From positions 2,736 to 8,282 of the forward strand of contig PXQK01000038.1 of assembly GCA_003022085.1 (NCBI GenBank): a stretch of DNA of 5,547 nucleotides, given 5' to 3'. This document shows, piece by piece, positions 1 to 5,159 of this stretch. The translations under genes were made by a program, and so were the position numbers. The first letter of the stretch is position 1. Every line of letters begins with the position of its first letter. Source of the stretch: Halobacteriales archaeon QH_10_65_19 (lineage in GTDB: Archaea > Halobacteriota > Halobacteria > Halobacteriales > Haloarculaceae). Below the pieces are notes generated by a model, which was given only the letters and a program-made list of their open reading frames with translations, was not told the DNA's origin and did no database searches.

Positions 1-61
1 GCGGTGCGGAGAGCGAAGCGCGCAGCGAGGCCCTCAAGTCGAGCGGTCGGGGGCTTCCCCG

Positions 62-90
62 TCACGAATCCTCAATTCCTTTCACGAATC
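62..90. repeat. 9-bp direct repeat TCACGAATC, 20 bp apart
   Basis: TCACGAATC occurs at 62-70 and again at 82-90, a start-to-start distance of 20 bp, about two helical turns, so both copies would lie on the same face of the DNA. The 11 bp between them are AT-rich. This spacing suits a dimeric regulator, but no promoter or gene start is clear beside it, and the role is unknown. Confidence 0.35.
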
Positions 91-206
91 ACTATGGCCC
101 GACGACGCTATAGAGTCGCACATTGGGCGTTTCAGCCCGCAAAACAATCGATATTGGGACCCGGTGCCAAAATAATCACGCACGACCGTATGAGTATTGT
201 GAGTCG

Positions 207-240
207 GTACGGGATCGACTGCAGGCGGTCGACCCGGTAC
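207..240 (-). other. Imperfect hairpin 20 bp beyond the arginase stop
   Basis: GTAC-GGG-(A)-TCGAC at 207-219 can pair with GTCGA-CCC-(G)-GTAC at 228-240 across an 8-nt loop. This gives a 12-bp stem with two single-base bulges (A214 and G236). In an arginase transcript (minus strand) it would form in the 3' untranslated region. Haloarchaeal termination mainly needs a T-rich stretch, and the nearest one lies further on (minus strand of 168-175), so this may be a 3'-end stabilising structure or chance. Confidence 0.3.
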
Positions 241-259
241 AGGGGCACAACAACCACTC

Positions 260-1168
260 TCAGAAAATTTCGTCGCCCAGCGCGCTGGCGGCCAGTTCAC
301 AGGCAAGTTCAGCGGTCCTGTTGTGTTCGTCGAGGATCGGGTTTACCTCGACCACGTCCAGTGCGCACATCTCGTCGGCGGCTTTCGCGTAGACCAGCTC
401 CAGGGCGGCGTGTGCTTCGCGGTAGGAGGCTCCGCCCCGTACCGGTGTTCCCACGCCGGGGGCCTCGCTGGGATCCAGGAAGTCCAGGTCGAGGCTCACG
501 TACAGCTGGTCGACGCCGTGTGTCGCAACATCGACGGCCTCCTCGACGACGCTTGTGATGCCGCGCTCGTCGATGTCGGTCATCGTGAACGCAGTGACGT
601 CCGTCTCCCGGAGCACCTCCTTCTCGGCCGGATCGAGCGTCCGGATACCGACCTGGACGACGTTCTCGGTCGGGATTGCCGGTGTATCCGCCCACCCCTC
701 GTCCTCGAAGGCGCCCAGACCGAGGAGGGCCGCGACCGGCATGCCGTGGATGTTGCCACTCGGCGTCGTTCCCGGGGTGTTCAGGTCGCCGTGCGCGTCG
801 AACCACAGAACGCCCGTTTCCTGTTCGTGGCTGCTCCCCGTTCCGATTGCGATGGAGTGGTCGCCACCCAGAACGAGCGGGAAGTGCCCAGTCTCCCGGA
901 TCTCCGTCACGCGGTCCGCAAGGCGTTTACAGACGGTTCTCGTCTCGTCGAGGTACTTTGCGGTCCCACCGAGCTGGTTGCTGGCGTCCGGATCCCGGCC
1001 CTCTGGTCGCGGCACGGTGAGGTCGCCGCCGTCCCGGCAGGAGAGCCCGATCGCCTCCAGGTGTTCTGAGAGGCCGCCGTACCTGATCGCCGAGGGCCCC
1101 ATGTCCACGCCGCGCCTGTCGGCCCCGAGATCCATCGGGACTCCCACCAGTTCGACTGGTCGGTTCAT
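260..1168 (-). CDS. rocF: Arginase (manganese ureohydrolase)
   Basis: Hydrolyses L-arginine to L-ornithine and urea in the cytoplasm, the entry step of arginine catabolism. The 302 residues match the usual length of about 300 for the family. Manganese ligands are all visible: His104 in GGDHS, Asp124/His126/Asp128 in DAHGDLN, and Asp227/Asp229 in SLDLDFLDP. Arginase rather than agmatinase is favoured by TPSGNIHGMP (residues 135-144, with Asn130, Ser137 and His141 in the positions of the substrate-binding residues of human arginase I), by PGVGTPVRGG (237-246) and by Glu274 in ALDVVEVNP. The ATG at 1168 is chosen because MNRPVELVGVP is a normal start of the first strand and a TATA-like box lies 27 nt upstream. 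It is transcribed alone here and diverges from the regulator at 1288. Whether partner genes such as ornithine cyclodeaminase lie beyond the left edge cannot be seen. Confidence 0.95.
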   Translation of the reverse strand: MNRPVELVGVPMDLGADRRGVDMGPSAIRYGGLSEHLEAIGLSCRDGGDLTVPRPEGRDPDASNQLGGTAKYLDETRTVCKRLADRVTEIRETGHFPLVLGGDHSIAIGTGSSHEQETGVLWFDAHGDLNTPGTTPSGNIHGMPVAALLGLGAFEDEGWADTPAIPTENVVQVGIRTLDPAEKEVLRETDVTAFTMTDIDERGITSVVEEAVDVATHGVDQLYVSLDLDFLDPSEAPGVGTPVRGGASYREAHAALELVYAKAADEMCALDVVEVNPILDEHNRTAELACELAASALGDEIF

Positions 1169-1191
1169 ACGCTCCCTTCGATGGCCAGCCG

Positions 1192-1198
1192 AATAAAG
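1192..1198 (-). promoter_or_regulatory. TATA-like box of the arginase gene
   Basis: On the minus strand the sequence reads CTTTATT. Its centre is about 27 nt upstream of the arginase ATG at 1168, so transcription is predicted to begin at or next to the start codon, giving a leaderless mRNA. No Shine-Dalgarno sequence is evident at the usual distance. Confidence 0.6.
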
Positions 1199-1257
1199 CT
1201 ACACCGTCCCATCGGGAGCCGCCGATCAGCCGCCCGTTCGATGGTGTGACCGCCGGG

Positions 1258-1263
1258 TTTAAG
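1258..1263 (+). promoter_or_regulatory. TATA box (TTTAAG) of the regulator gene
   Basis: TTTAAG is centred 27.5 nt before the ATG at 1288, the normal archaeal TATA-to-transcription-start distance, predicting a leaderless transcript. The same hexamer at the same distance stands before the HTH gene at 5201. The spacing also argues against the out-of-frame ATG at 1284 as the start. Confidence 0.7.
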
Positions 1264-1287
1264 AATGAAACAGTCGAATGGTAATGC

Positions 1288-1821
1288 ATGTCATCCATCG
1301 AACTCACGCCCAGCCAGAAAACCATTCTACAGGAGCTCATCAATCTCTACAGAAAGAGCGAGAGCGCGGTCAAAGGGGAAGACATCGCCGCAGAGGTCGA
1401 CCGGAACCCGGGAACGATCCGCAACCAGATGCAGAGCCTCAAAGCCTTACAGTTGGTCGAGGGGGTACCTGGCCCGAAAGGCGGCTACAAGCCAACCGCA
1501 ACCGCGTACGACGCGCTCCAGATCCAGGACATAGACGACGCGGCGGAGGTCCCGCTGACCCACAACGGCGAGCAGACGCCGGAGGCAAACGTAGAGCGCA
1601 TCGACCTCGTCAGCGTCCACCATCCCGAGAACTGCCGCGCGAAGGTCAAACTTCGGGGGTCAATCTCGACGTTCCACGAGGGGGACTCTGTGGTGGTGGG
1701 GCCGACGCCGCTGTCGAAACTCCGGATCGACGGGACGCTCGAAGGAAAGGACGACACGGACAACGCGCTGGTGCTGACGATCGACGGTATGGAAGCGCCG
1801 GTCGAGGAACCCCATCACTGA
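1288..1821 (+). CDS. Winged helix-turn-helix transcriptional regulator with a C-terminal domain of unknown type
   Basis: A 177-residue probable DNA-binding protein. Residues 5-75 form a winged helix: a first helix LTPSQKTILQELINLY, then VKGEDIAAEVDRNPGTIRNQMQSL (28-51) as helix-turn-helix with the recognition helix at about 41-53, and a wing PGPKGGYKPT (61-70). This resembles, from memory, the N-terminal domain of archaeal HTH-CBS regulators, but no CBS domain follows. Residues 76-101 are an acidic linker. Residues 102-168 look like a small beta-rich domain (alternating strands, EGDSVVVGPTPLSKL at 131-145) that I cannot assign. HHPENC (111-116) places two His near the only Cys. The coding region ends with tandem in-frame stops, TGA TAG. 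The redox gene follows on the same strand but has its own promoter, so regulation of that gene, of arginase or of itself are all plausible and unproven. Confidence 0.8.
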   Translation: MSSIELTPSQKTILQELINLYRKSESAVKGEDIAAEVDRNPGTIRNQMQSLKALQLVEGVPGPKGGYKPTATAYDALQIQDIDDAAEVPLTHNGEQTPEANVERIDLVSVHHPENCRAKVKLRGSISTFHEGDSVVVGPTPLSKLRIDGTLEGKDDTDNALVLTIDGMEAPVEEPHH

Positions 1822-1823
1822 TA

Positions 1824-1861
1824 GGGTCGTGCGTGACCCGGACTGTACCGTATGAACAGTC
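1824..1861 (+). promoter_or_regulatory. Two adjacent inverted repeats between regulator and oxidoreductase genes
   Basis: GGGTC-GTGCGT-GACCC (1824-1839) is followed by GACTGT-N9-ACAGTC (1841-1861). Both begin right after the regulator's stop codons and end upstream of the next TATA box. The second is centred at about -67 relative to the predicted start of transcription at 1918. Either could be a hairpin at the 3' end of the regulator mRNA or an operator for the oxidoreductase. The right arm belongs to an element, ATGAACAGTCG (1852-1862), nearly repeated at 1265-1276. Confidence 0.4.
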
Positions 1862-1887
1862 GGCGGTGTGGATCCCAGTGCGAAGAC

Positions 1888-1893
1888 TTTGTA
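1888..1893 (+). promoter_or_regulatory. TATA-like box (TTTGTA) of the oxidoreductase gene
   Basis: TTTGTA is centred 27.5 nt before the ATG at 1918. It indicates that the oxidoreductase can be transcribed independently of the regulator upstream, as a leaderless message. It also supports the ATG at 1918 over the in-frame TTG at 1912. Confidence 0.55.
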
Positions 1894-1917
1894 TCGGAGA
1901 GCCTCTGACTCTTGGGT

Positions 1918-3084
1918 ATGACGGAGCAGGTTGTCGTACTCGGCTCGGGGTACGCTGGCGCCGGGGCGATCAAGAGTCTCGAGGACGAACTGAACGGTGA
2001 GGCCGACGTGACGTGGGTGTCCGACGTCGACTACCACCTGGTGCTCCACGAATCGCACCGCTGTATCCGCGACCCCAGGATCAGGGAGAAGATCACCATC
2101 CCGGTCGAGGAGATCAAATCGCGGGAGACGACCTTCCGCCAGGGGGTCGTCGAGTCGGTCGACACCGGTGAGCGGGTGGTTCACCTGACCGACGGCGAGG
2201 AGATCCAGTACGACTACGTGCTCGTCGGGATCGGCTCACAGACGGCGTTTTTCGGCATCGAGGGCCTCGAGGAGTGCGCCCACACCCTCAAGGGACTCGA
2301 CGACGCGCTCGGCATTCACGAGGACGTCGAGCGTGCCGTGCACAAGGCGACACGGACCGAACCTGCACAGGTTGTGATCGGCGGCGCCGGGCTGTCGGGC
2401 ATCCAGACCGCCGGCGAGATCGCCGAGTACCGCGACGACACCAACGCTCCGCTCGAGATCTACCTGGTCGAGGGGCTCGACGAGGTGTTCCCCGAGAACG
2501 ACGACAGCATCCAGCGCGCCCTCCGGTCGCGCCTGGAGCTCCGCGGCGTGAACATCATGACCGGCGAGTTCGTCGGCAAGGTCGACGAGGACACCGTCTA
2601 CATCGGCGAGGAGGGCGAACTCGCCTACGACGTGCTGGTCTGGACAGGCGGTATCACGGGACGGGAGGCCGTCCGAAGGATGAACGTCGACAAGCACGAG
2701 CGCAACCACCGGTTGAAAGCCGGCCGCACGTTTCAGACCGAGGACGAGCGGGTGTTCGCCATCGGCGACGCCGCGCTCATCGACCAGGACGGCGACAACT
2801 ACGCCCCGCCCACCGCTCAGGCTGCCTGGCAGGCGGCCGAGGTCGTAGGGGAGAACATTGTCAGGGCGATCCGGAACGAGCCGCTCAAGAAGTGGGTTTT
2901 CGACGACAAGGGAACTGTTGTTTCGGTCGGCGAGGACGCCGTCGCTCACGACGTGTATGTCGTTCCGTTCGTCGACACGTTCGGCGGCATTCCGGCGCGC
3001 ACCCTGAAAAAAGCCATCGCCGCGCGCTGGATCAGGACTGTCTCGACGGCCGGCCGGGCCGCGTCGGCCTGGGCGGATATGTAA
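1918..3084 (+). CDS. FAD/NAD(H)-dependent oxidoreductase, type II NADH dehydrogenase (NDH-2)-like
   Basis: A 388-residue flavoprotein that probably oxidises NADH and passes electrons to quinone at the inner face of the membrane. Two Rossmann folds are seen: GSGYAG (9-14) for FAD near the N terminus and GGAGLSG (155-161) for the dinucleotide, with Glu185 at the end of its second strand, which favours NADH over NADPH. AIGDAA (281-286) is the second FAD motif, and PPTAQAAWQ (297-305) matches the AQxAxQ quinone-site motif of NDH-2. The C-terminal 30 residues are basic and amphipathic, as expected for a membrane-binding helix. Its only cysteines are 49 and 120, so a sulfide:quinone oxidoreductase, which needs a Cys pair, is unlikely. 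Odd points are Gln163 where NDH-2 enzymes usually have Glu after the GxxG turn, and an FAD-domain segment (DYHLVLHESHRCIRDP) that departs from the usual one. Quinone as acceptor is an inference. The 3' end is 13 nt from a convergent gene. Confidence 0.75.
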   Translation: MTEQVVVLGSGYAGAGAIKSLEDELNGEADVTWVSDVDYHLVLHESHRCIRDPRIREKITIPVEEIKSRETTFRQGVVESVDTGERVVHLTDGEEIQYDYVLVGIGSQTAFFGIEGLEECAHTLKGLDDALGIHEDVERAVHKATRTEPAQVVIGGAGLSGIQTAGEIAEYRDDTNAPLEIYLVEGLDEVFPENDDSIQRALRSRLELRGVNIMTGEFVGKVDEDTVYIGEEGELAYDVLVWTGGITGREAVRRMNVDKHERNHRLKAGRTFQTEDERVFAIGDAALIDQDGDNYAPPTAQAAWQAAEVVGENIVRAIRNEPLKKWVFDDKGTVVSVGEDAVAHDVYVVPFVDTFGGIPARTLKKAIAARWIRTVSTAGRAASAWADM

Positions 3085-3097
3085 CCGAACCCCGGCG

Positions 3098-3925
3098 CTA
3101 CTCTGTCGGATCCACGCCCAGCATCGCGTGCCAGGCACCCGCACCCGACTCCTGGACACGCTCGTCCATCCGCGCGAGAATCGAGACCGCTCTGCTCGCG
3201 GTTTCCGCCGCACGCCCCTCCCCAGTGACGGCGAACTCGCCGGTCGTCCGATCGGCGTAGACGGTACAGACCGCGCCGGCGCGCAGCCCGTAGATGCCCG
3301 CGAGCGTCAGGATCGCGCTGGCCTCCATCTCGAAGTTGAGCACGCCGGCCCGCTTCAGTGCCGCGATACGCTCCTCGCTGTCGCGTGCGAGAAACCCCTC
3401 GTACCCTTCCCGGCTCTGGCCGGCGTAGAAGCTGTCGGTGCTCGCGGTCACCCCGAGGTGGTAGTCGTATCCAAGCGCCTCCGCGGCCGCGGCGAGCGCC
3501 GCGACGACGGCGTGATCCGCGACCGCGGGGTACTCCTCGCGGATGTACTCCGTGCTTGTCCCCTCCTGTCTGACCCCGCCGGTGGTGATGACGAGGTCGC
3601 CGACATCGGTTTCGGGCTGGATGGCGCCACAGGAGCCCACGCGGATCAGCGTGTCCGCGCCGACGCGTGCGAGTTCCTCGACCGCGATCGCGGCCGATGG
3701 CGACCCGATACCCGTCGACGTAACCGAGATCGGCGTGCCGTCGTGGCTGCCCGTCGCAGTGCGGTACTCCCGGTGGTCGGCGACAACGGAGTGATCGTCC
3801 CAGGTGGCCGTGATCTTCTCGACCCTCTCGGGGTCGCCCGGGAGTAGTACCGACGACGCCACGTCACCCTCGGCGAGTTCGAGGTGGTACTGGACGTCCT
3901 CCCGCGGATCCTCGTTTCCCGACAT
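3098..3925 (-). CDS. udp: Uridine phosphorylase (nucleoside phosphorylase family I)
   Basis: Phosphorolyses uridine (perhaps other nucleosides) to uracil and ribose 1-phosphate in the cytoplasm. The 275 residues fit the NP-I family. Phosphate-binding parts are LLPGDPERV (27-35: Gly30, Arg34), Arg52 in HREY as the likely contribution from the neighbouring subunit, and IRVGSCG (94-100: Arg95, Ser98). STGIGSPSAAI (70-80) is the family glycine loop. FYAGQSRE (166-173) carries Gln170 and Arg172, equivalent to the Gln/Arg pair that recognises uracil in Escherichia coli uridine phosphorylase, and FEMEAS (198-203) holds the ribose-binding Met-Glu. The base-recognition pair makes uridine more likely than purine nucleosides. 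Its ATG directly abuts the cdd stop (TAG|ATG) with a G-rich GGGGGT about 9 nt upstream, so it is probably translated by coupling on the cdd transcript. The ribose 1-phosphate may enter the haloarchaeal pentose-bisphosphate route. Confidence 0.92.
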   Translation of the reverse strand: MSGNEDPREDVQYHLELAEGDVASSVLLPGDPERVEKITATWDDHSVVADHREYRTATGSHDGTPISVTSTGIGSPSAAIAVEELARVGADTLIRVGSCGAIQPETDVGDLVITTGGVRQEGTSTEYIREEYPAVADHAVVAALAAAAEALGYDYHLGVTASTDSFYAGQSREGYEGFLARDSEERIAALKRAGVLNFEMEASAILTLAGIYGLRAGAVCTVYADRTTGEFAVTGEGRAAETASRAVSILARMDERVQESGAGAWHAMLGVDPTE

Positions 3926-4318
3926 CTACTCGACCCCCAGGTGTGCTGCGGTGATCGTGTTCGGGAGCAGTTCGCCGAGCTCGTAGGTCTCAGGTCCGTC
4001 GGGAGCATCACAGACGACCTCGAACCCCTCCGGGCAGAACTCCGCGAGTGTCTGTCGGCACATTCCGCAGGGCGTAACGCCGTCGCCCGCGGCCGACGTG
4101 ACCGCCAGGCGCTCGAACGTCCGGTGGCCGTCGCTGACCGCGGCGCCGACGGCGACCTCCTCGGCGTGGAGGCTGTTCGAGTAGTTCGCGTTCTCGACGT
4201 TACAGCCGGTGTAGACCGAGCCGTCGTCGGTGCGCAGTGCCGCGCCGACACGGTACTCCGAGTAGGGCACGTAGGCAGTTTCCAGGGCCTCGCGCGCCTC
4301 GCTGAGAAGCGGATCCAT
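3926..4318 (-). CDS. cdd: Cytidine deaminase
   Basis: Deaminates cytidine and deoxycytidine to uridine and deoxyuridine, with a catalytic zinc. The 130 residues match the short, normally homotetrameric class. Seen in order: PYSEYRVGAAL (18-28), GCNVENANYSNS (38-49) for the ribose contacts, HAE (51-53) with Glu53 as the proton shuttle, and PCGMC (83-87) with Cys84 and Cys87 as zinc ligands. The first zinc ligand is His51 rather than the Cys usual in short enzymes, and the usual following Arg is Glu54, an arrangement more like the long E. coli-type HAE site. The frame stays open far upstream, but the ATG at 4318 is chosen because it matches the family's N terminus and lies 27.5 nt from a TATA-like box. 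It is the first gene of an operon with the uridine phosphorylase, which takes its product. Confidence 0.93.
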   Translation of the reverse strand: MDPLLSEAREALETAYVPYSEYRVGAALRTDDGSVYTGCNVENANYSNSLHAEEVAVGAAVSDGHRTFERLAVTSAAGDGVTPCGMCRQTLAEFCPEGFEVVCDAPDGPETYELGELLPNTITAAHLGVE

Positions 4319-4325
4319 GTCTCGG

Positions 4326-4376
4326 CTGTCGGCCGGGGGCTGCAAATAGCCACCGCCTCCAACCCACAGCCGACAG
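4326..4376. repeat. Inverted repeat CTGTCGGC...GCCGACAG between cdd and the NRDE gene
   Basis: A perfect 8-bp inverted repeat has arms at 4326-4333 and 4369-4376, 35 bp apart. A second overlapping pair is offset slightly: CGGCTGT (4323-4329) and ACAGCCG (4366-4372). The left arm lies between the cdd TATA box and its start. The right arm lies just upstream of the NRDE gene's TATA box. This is a candidate shared operator for the divergent promoters; no regulator is identified. Confidence 0.4.
4343..4348 (-). promoter_or_regulatory. TATA-like box (TATTTG) of the cdd-udp operon
   Basis: On the minus strand TATTTG is centred 27.5 nt upstream of the cdd ATG at 4318, predicting a leaderless start. 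There is no comparable box at the cdd/udp junction, consistent with one transcript for both genes. Confidence 0.6.
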
Positions 4377-4381
4377 GGGGA

Positions 4382-4389
4382 CTTTTGAG
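4382..4389 (+). promoter_or_regulatory. TATA-like box (CTTTTGAG) of the NRDE-family gene
   Basis: CTTTTGAG is centred about 26.5 nt before the GTG at 4412, the normal distance for a leaderless archaeal transcript. It is the main nucleotide-level support for the GTG start, since the frame remains open for a long way upstream. Confidence 0.5.
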
Positions 4390-4411
4390 CTTCCGATCCG
4401 AACGTTCCTGC

Positions 4412-5152
4412 GTGTGCACGCTCACGCTCGCATGGCAGGCCTTCGAGGACGCACCAGTCGTCGTGGCGGCCAACCGCGACGAACTGCTCGACCGGCCGTC
4501 CGAACCGCCCGAGGCCCGTGACTGGGAGGCGAACGTCGTCGCGCCGATGGATCTGTCGGCCGAGGGGACCTGGCTCGGCTACAACGAGCACGGGGTGCTC
4601 GCCGGCATCACGAACCGCTGGATCGAAGACGAGGTCGACCCTGACAGGTCCCGGGGGCTGCTCGTCCGCGACGTCCTCGGCTACGAGGGCGCCACCCAGG
4701 CGGCCAGGTACGTGGAGCGGGAACTCGACGCCCGCACCTACGACGGCTTCAACCTCGTCGTTGCCGACGCGACCGCGGCGATCCTCGTCGAACACGACGG
4801 TGCACGCGTGGTTCGGAACCTCCAGCCGGGGATCCACGTCGTCGTCAACGTCGGCGCAGACGGCGTCTACGACGTCCCCGGGGAGCGCTCGGAGTCGGGC
4901 ACCCAGCAGGCAGAGAACGCCGACGCTGTGCGGACCGCCCTGCAGCCCGAGCCTGGCGAGACGAGCAGTGGGTGGCTCGACCGCGCCGCCGGGGTGCTCG
5001 CCGACCACGGATACGGCGTCTGCGTCCACCGGGACGGGTTCGGCACCCGCTCCTCGTCGCTGATCCGCCTCGGAGACGGCGCCGTCGACTACCGGTACGC
5101 CGACGGCCCACCCTGCGAGACCCCGTTCGAGCCTGTCACCGACCGGGTGTGA
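4412..5152 (+). CDS. NRDE/TANGO2-family protein
   Basis: A 246-residue member of the family named after its Asn-Arg-Asp-Glu motif, whose eukaryotic member is TANGO2. Visible hallmarks are an N-terminal (M)CTLTLAW with Cys2, VVVAANRDELLDRPS (16-30) holding NRDE at 21-24, DLSAEGTWLG (47-56) and AGITNR (64-69), SRGLLV (80-85), YDGFNLVVAD (110-119), and GFGTRSSS (209-216) near the end. The GTG start is chosen because Cys immediately after the initiator is typical of the family and the TATA-like box fits; the frame is open another 176 codons upstream but only as antisense of the cdd-udp operon. Removal of the initiator Met would expose Cys2. No signal peptide or membrane segment is seen. The biochemical role of bacterial and archaeal members is unsettled; eukaryotic relatives have been linked to haem trafficking and lipid metabolism. 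The divergent nucleoside operon gives no clear clue. Confidence 0.88.
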   Translation: MCTLTLAWQAFEDAPVVVAANRDELLDRPSEPPEARDWEANVVAPMDLSAEGTWLGYNEHGVLAGITNRWIEDEVDPDRSRGLLVRDVLGYEGATQAARYVERELDARTYDGFNLVVADATAAILVEHDGARVVRNLQPGIHVVVNVGADGVYDVPGERSESGTQQAENADAVRTALQPEPGETSSGWLDRAAGVLADHGYGVCVHRDGFGTRSSSLIRLGDGAVDYRYADGPPCETPFEPVTDRV

Positions 5153-5159
5153 CGGACCC

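Larger units (their letters stand above)
1..259. other. Intergenic region downstream of arginase, no supported gene
   Basis: No reading frame here looks like a haloarchaeal protein. The open frames that cross it are Arg-rich, not acidic, and run antisense into the arginase gene. The first ~30 bases are a low-complexity run built on AGCGA/AGCGC units, a kind of sequence common in haloarchaeal spacers. Next comes a small hairpin, CGGGG-GCTT-CCCCG (48-61), then a 9-bp direct repeat TCACGAATC (62-70 and 82-90). From about 61 to 200 the base composition falls to roughly half GC, well below the genes. GACCCGGT occurs twice (159-166, 231-238). On the minus strand the tract at 168-175 reads ATTATTTT, a possible T-rich termination signal for arginase. 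Confidence 0.6.
1177..1302. repeat. Three copies of TTCGATGG around the arginase/regulator intergenic region
   Basis: TTCGATGG is found at 1177-1184 and 1237-1244 on the plus strand and as its reverse complement CCATCGAA at 1295-1302, inside the first codons of the regulator. The last two share a longer core, GTTCGATGG(T/A)TG. Copy-to-copy spacing is about 60 bp. They flank both divergent promoters and could be operator sites, but TCGA-containing words are common in such genomes, so chance is possible. Confidence 0.3.

Noticed and set aside
2..65. Possible 5' end of a minus-strand gene from a GTG at 65 running off the left edge
   Set aside because: The frame is open for 21 codons, but the peptide is basic, no convincing TATA box lies about 27 nt upstream, and 21 codons are too few to judge.
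93..558. Basic plus-strand reading frame from the ATG at 93
   Set aside because: The product is Arg-rich in an acidic-proteome organism and most of it overlaps arginase in antisense.
323..1069. Long plus-strand open frame antisense to arginase
   Set aside because: It mirrors the arginase gene, which has all its catalytic motifs. High GC leaves few stop codons in other frames, and this frame has no promoter or acidic composition.
1912..1917. TTG at 1912 as start of the flavoprotein
   Set aside because: It adds only two residues, and the ATG at 1918 has both the better codon and the 27.5-nt TATA spacing.
1278..2000. Alternative frame overlapping the wHTH gene, including the ATG at 1284
   Set aside because: It yields a His/Arg-rich sequence without domain features, while the frame from 1288 gives a clear winged helix at correct promoter spacing.
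1918..3084. Sulfide:quinone oxidoreductase as identity of the flavoprotein
   Set aside because: There are only two Cys (49 and 120), and none in the C-terminal half where that enzyme needs a catalytic Cys.
3884..4411. In-frame upstream extension of the NRDE protein by 176 codons
   Set aside because: The extension is antisense to the cdd-udp operon and unlike any domain. The family N terminus and the TATA-like box both point to the GTG at 4412.
4319..5029. In-frame upstream extension of cytidine deaminase by 237 codons
   Set aside because: It is antisense to the NRDE gene. Short deaminases begin near the ATG at 4318, where the promoter spacing also fits, so it is not a fusion protein.
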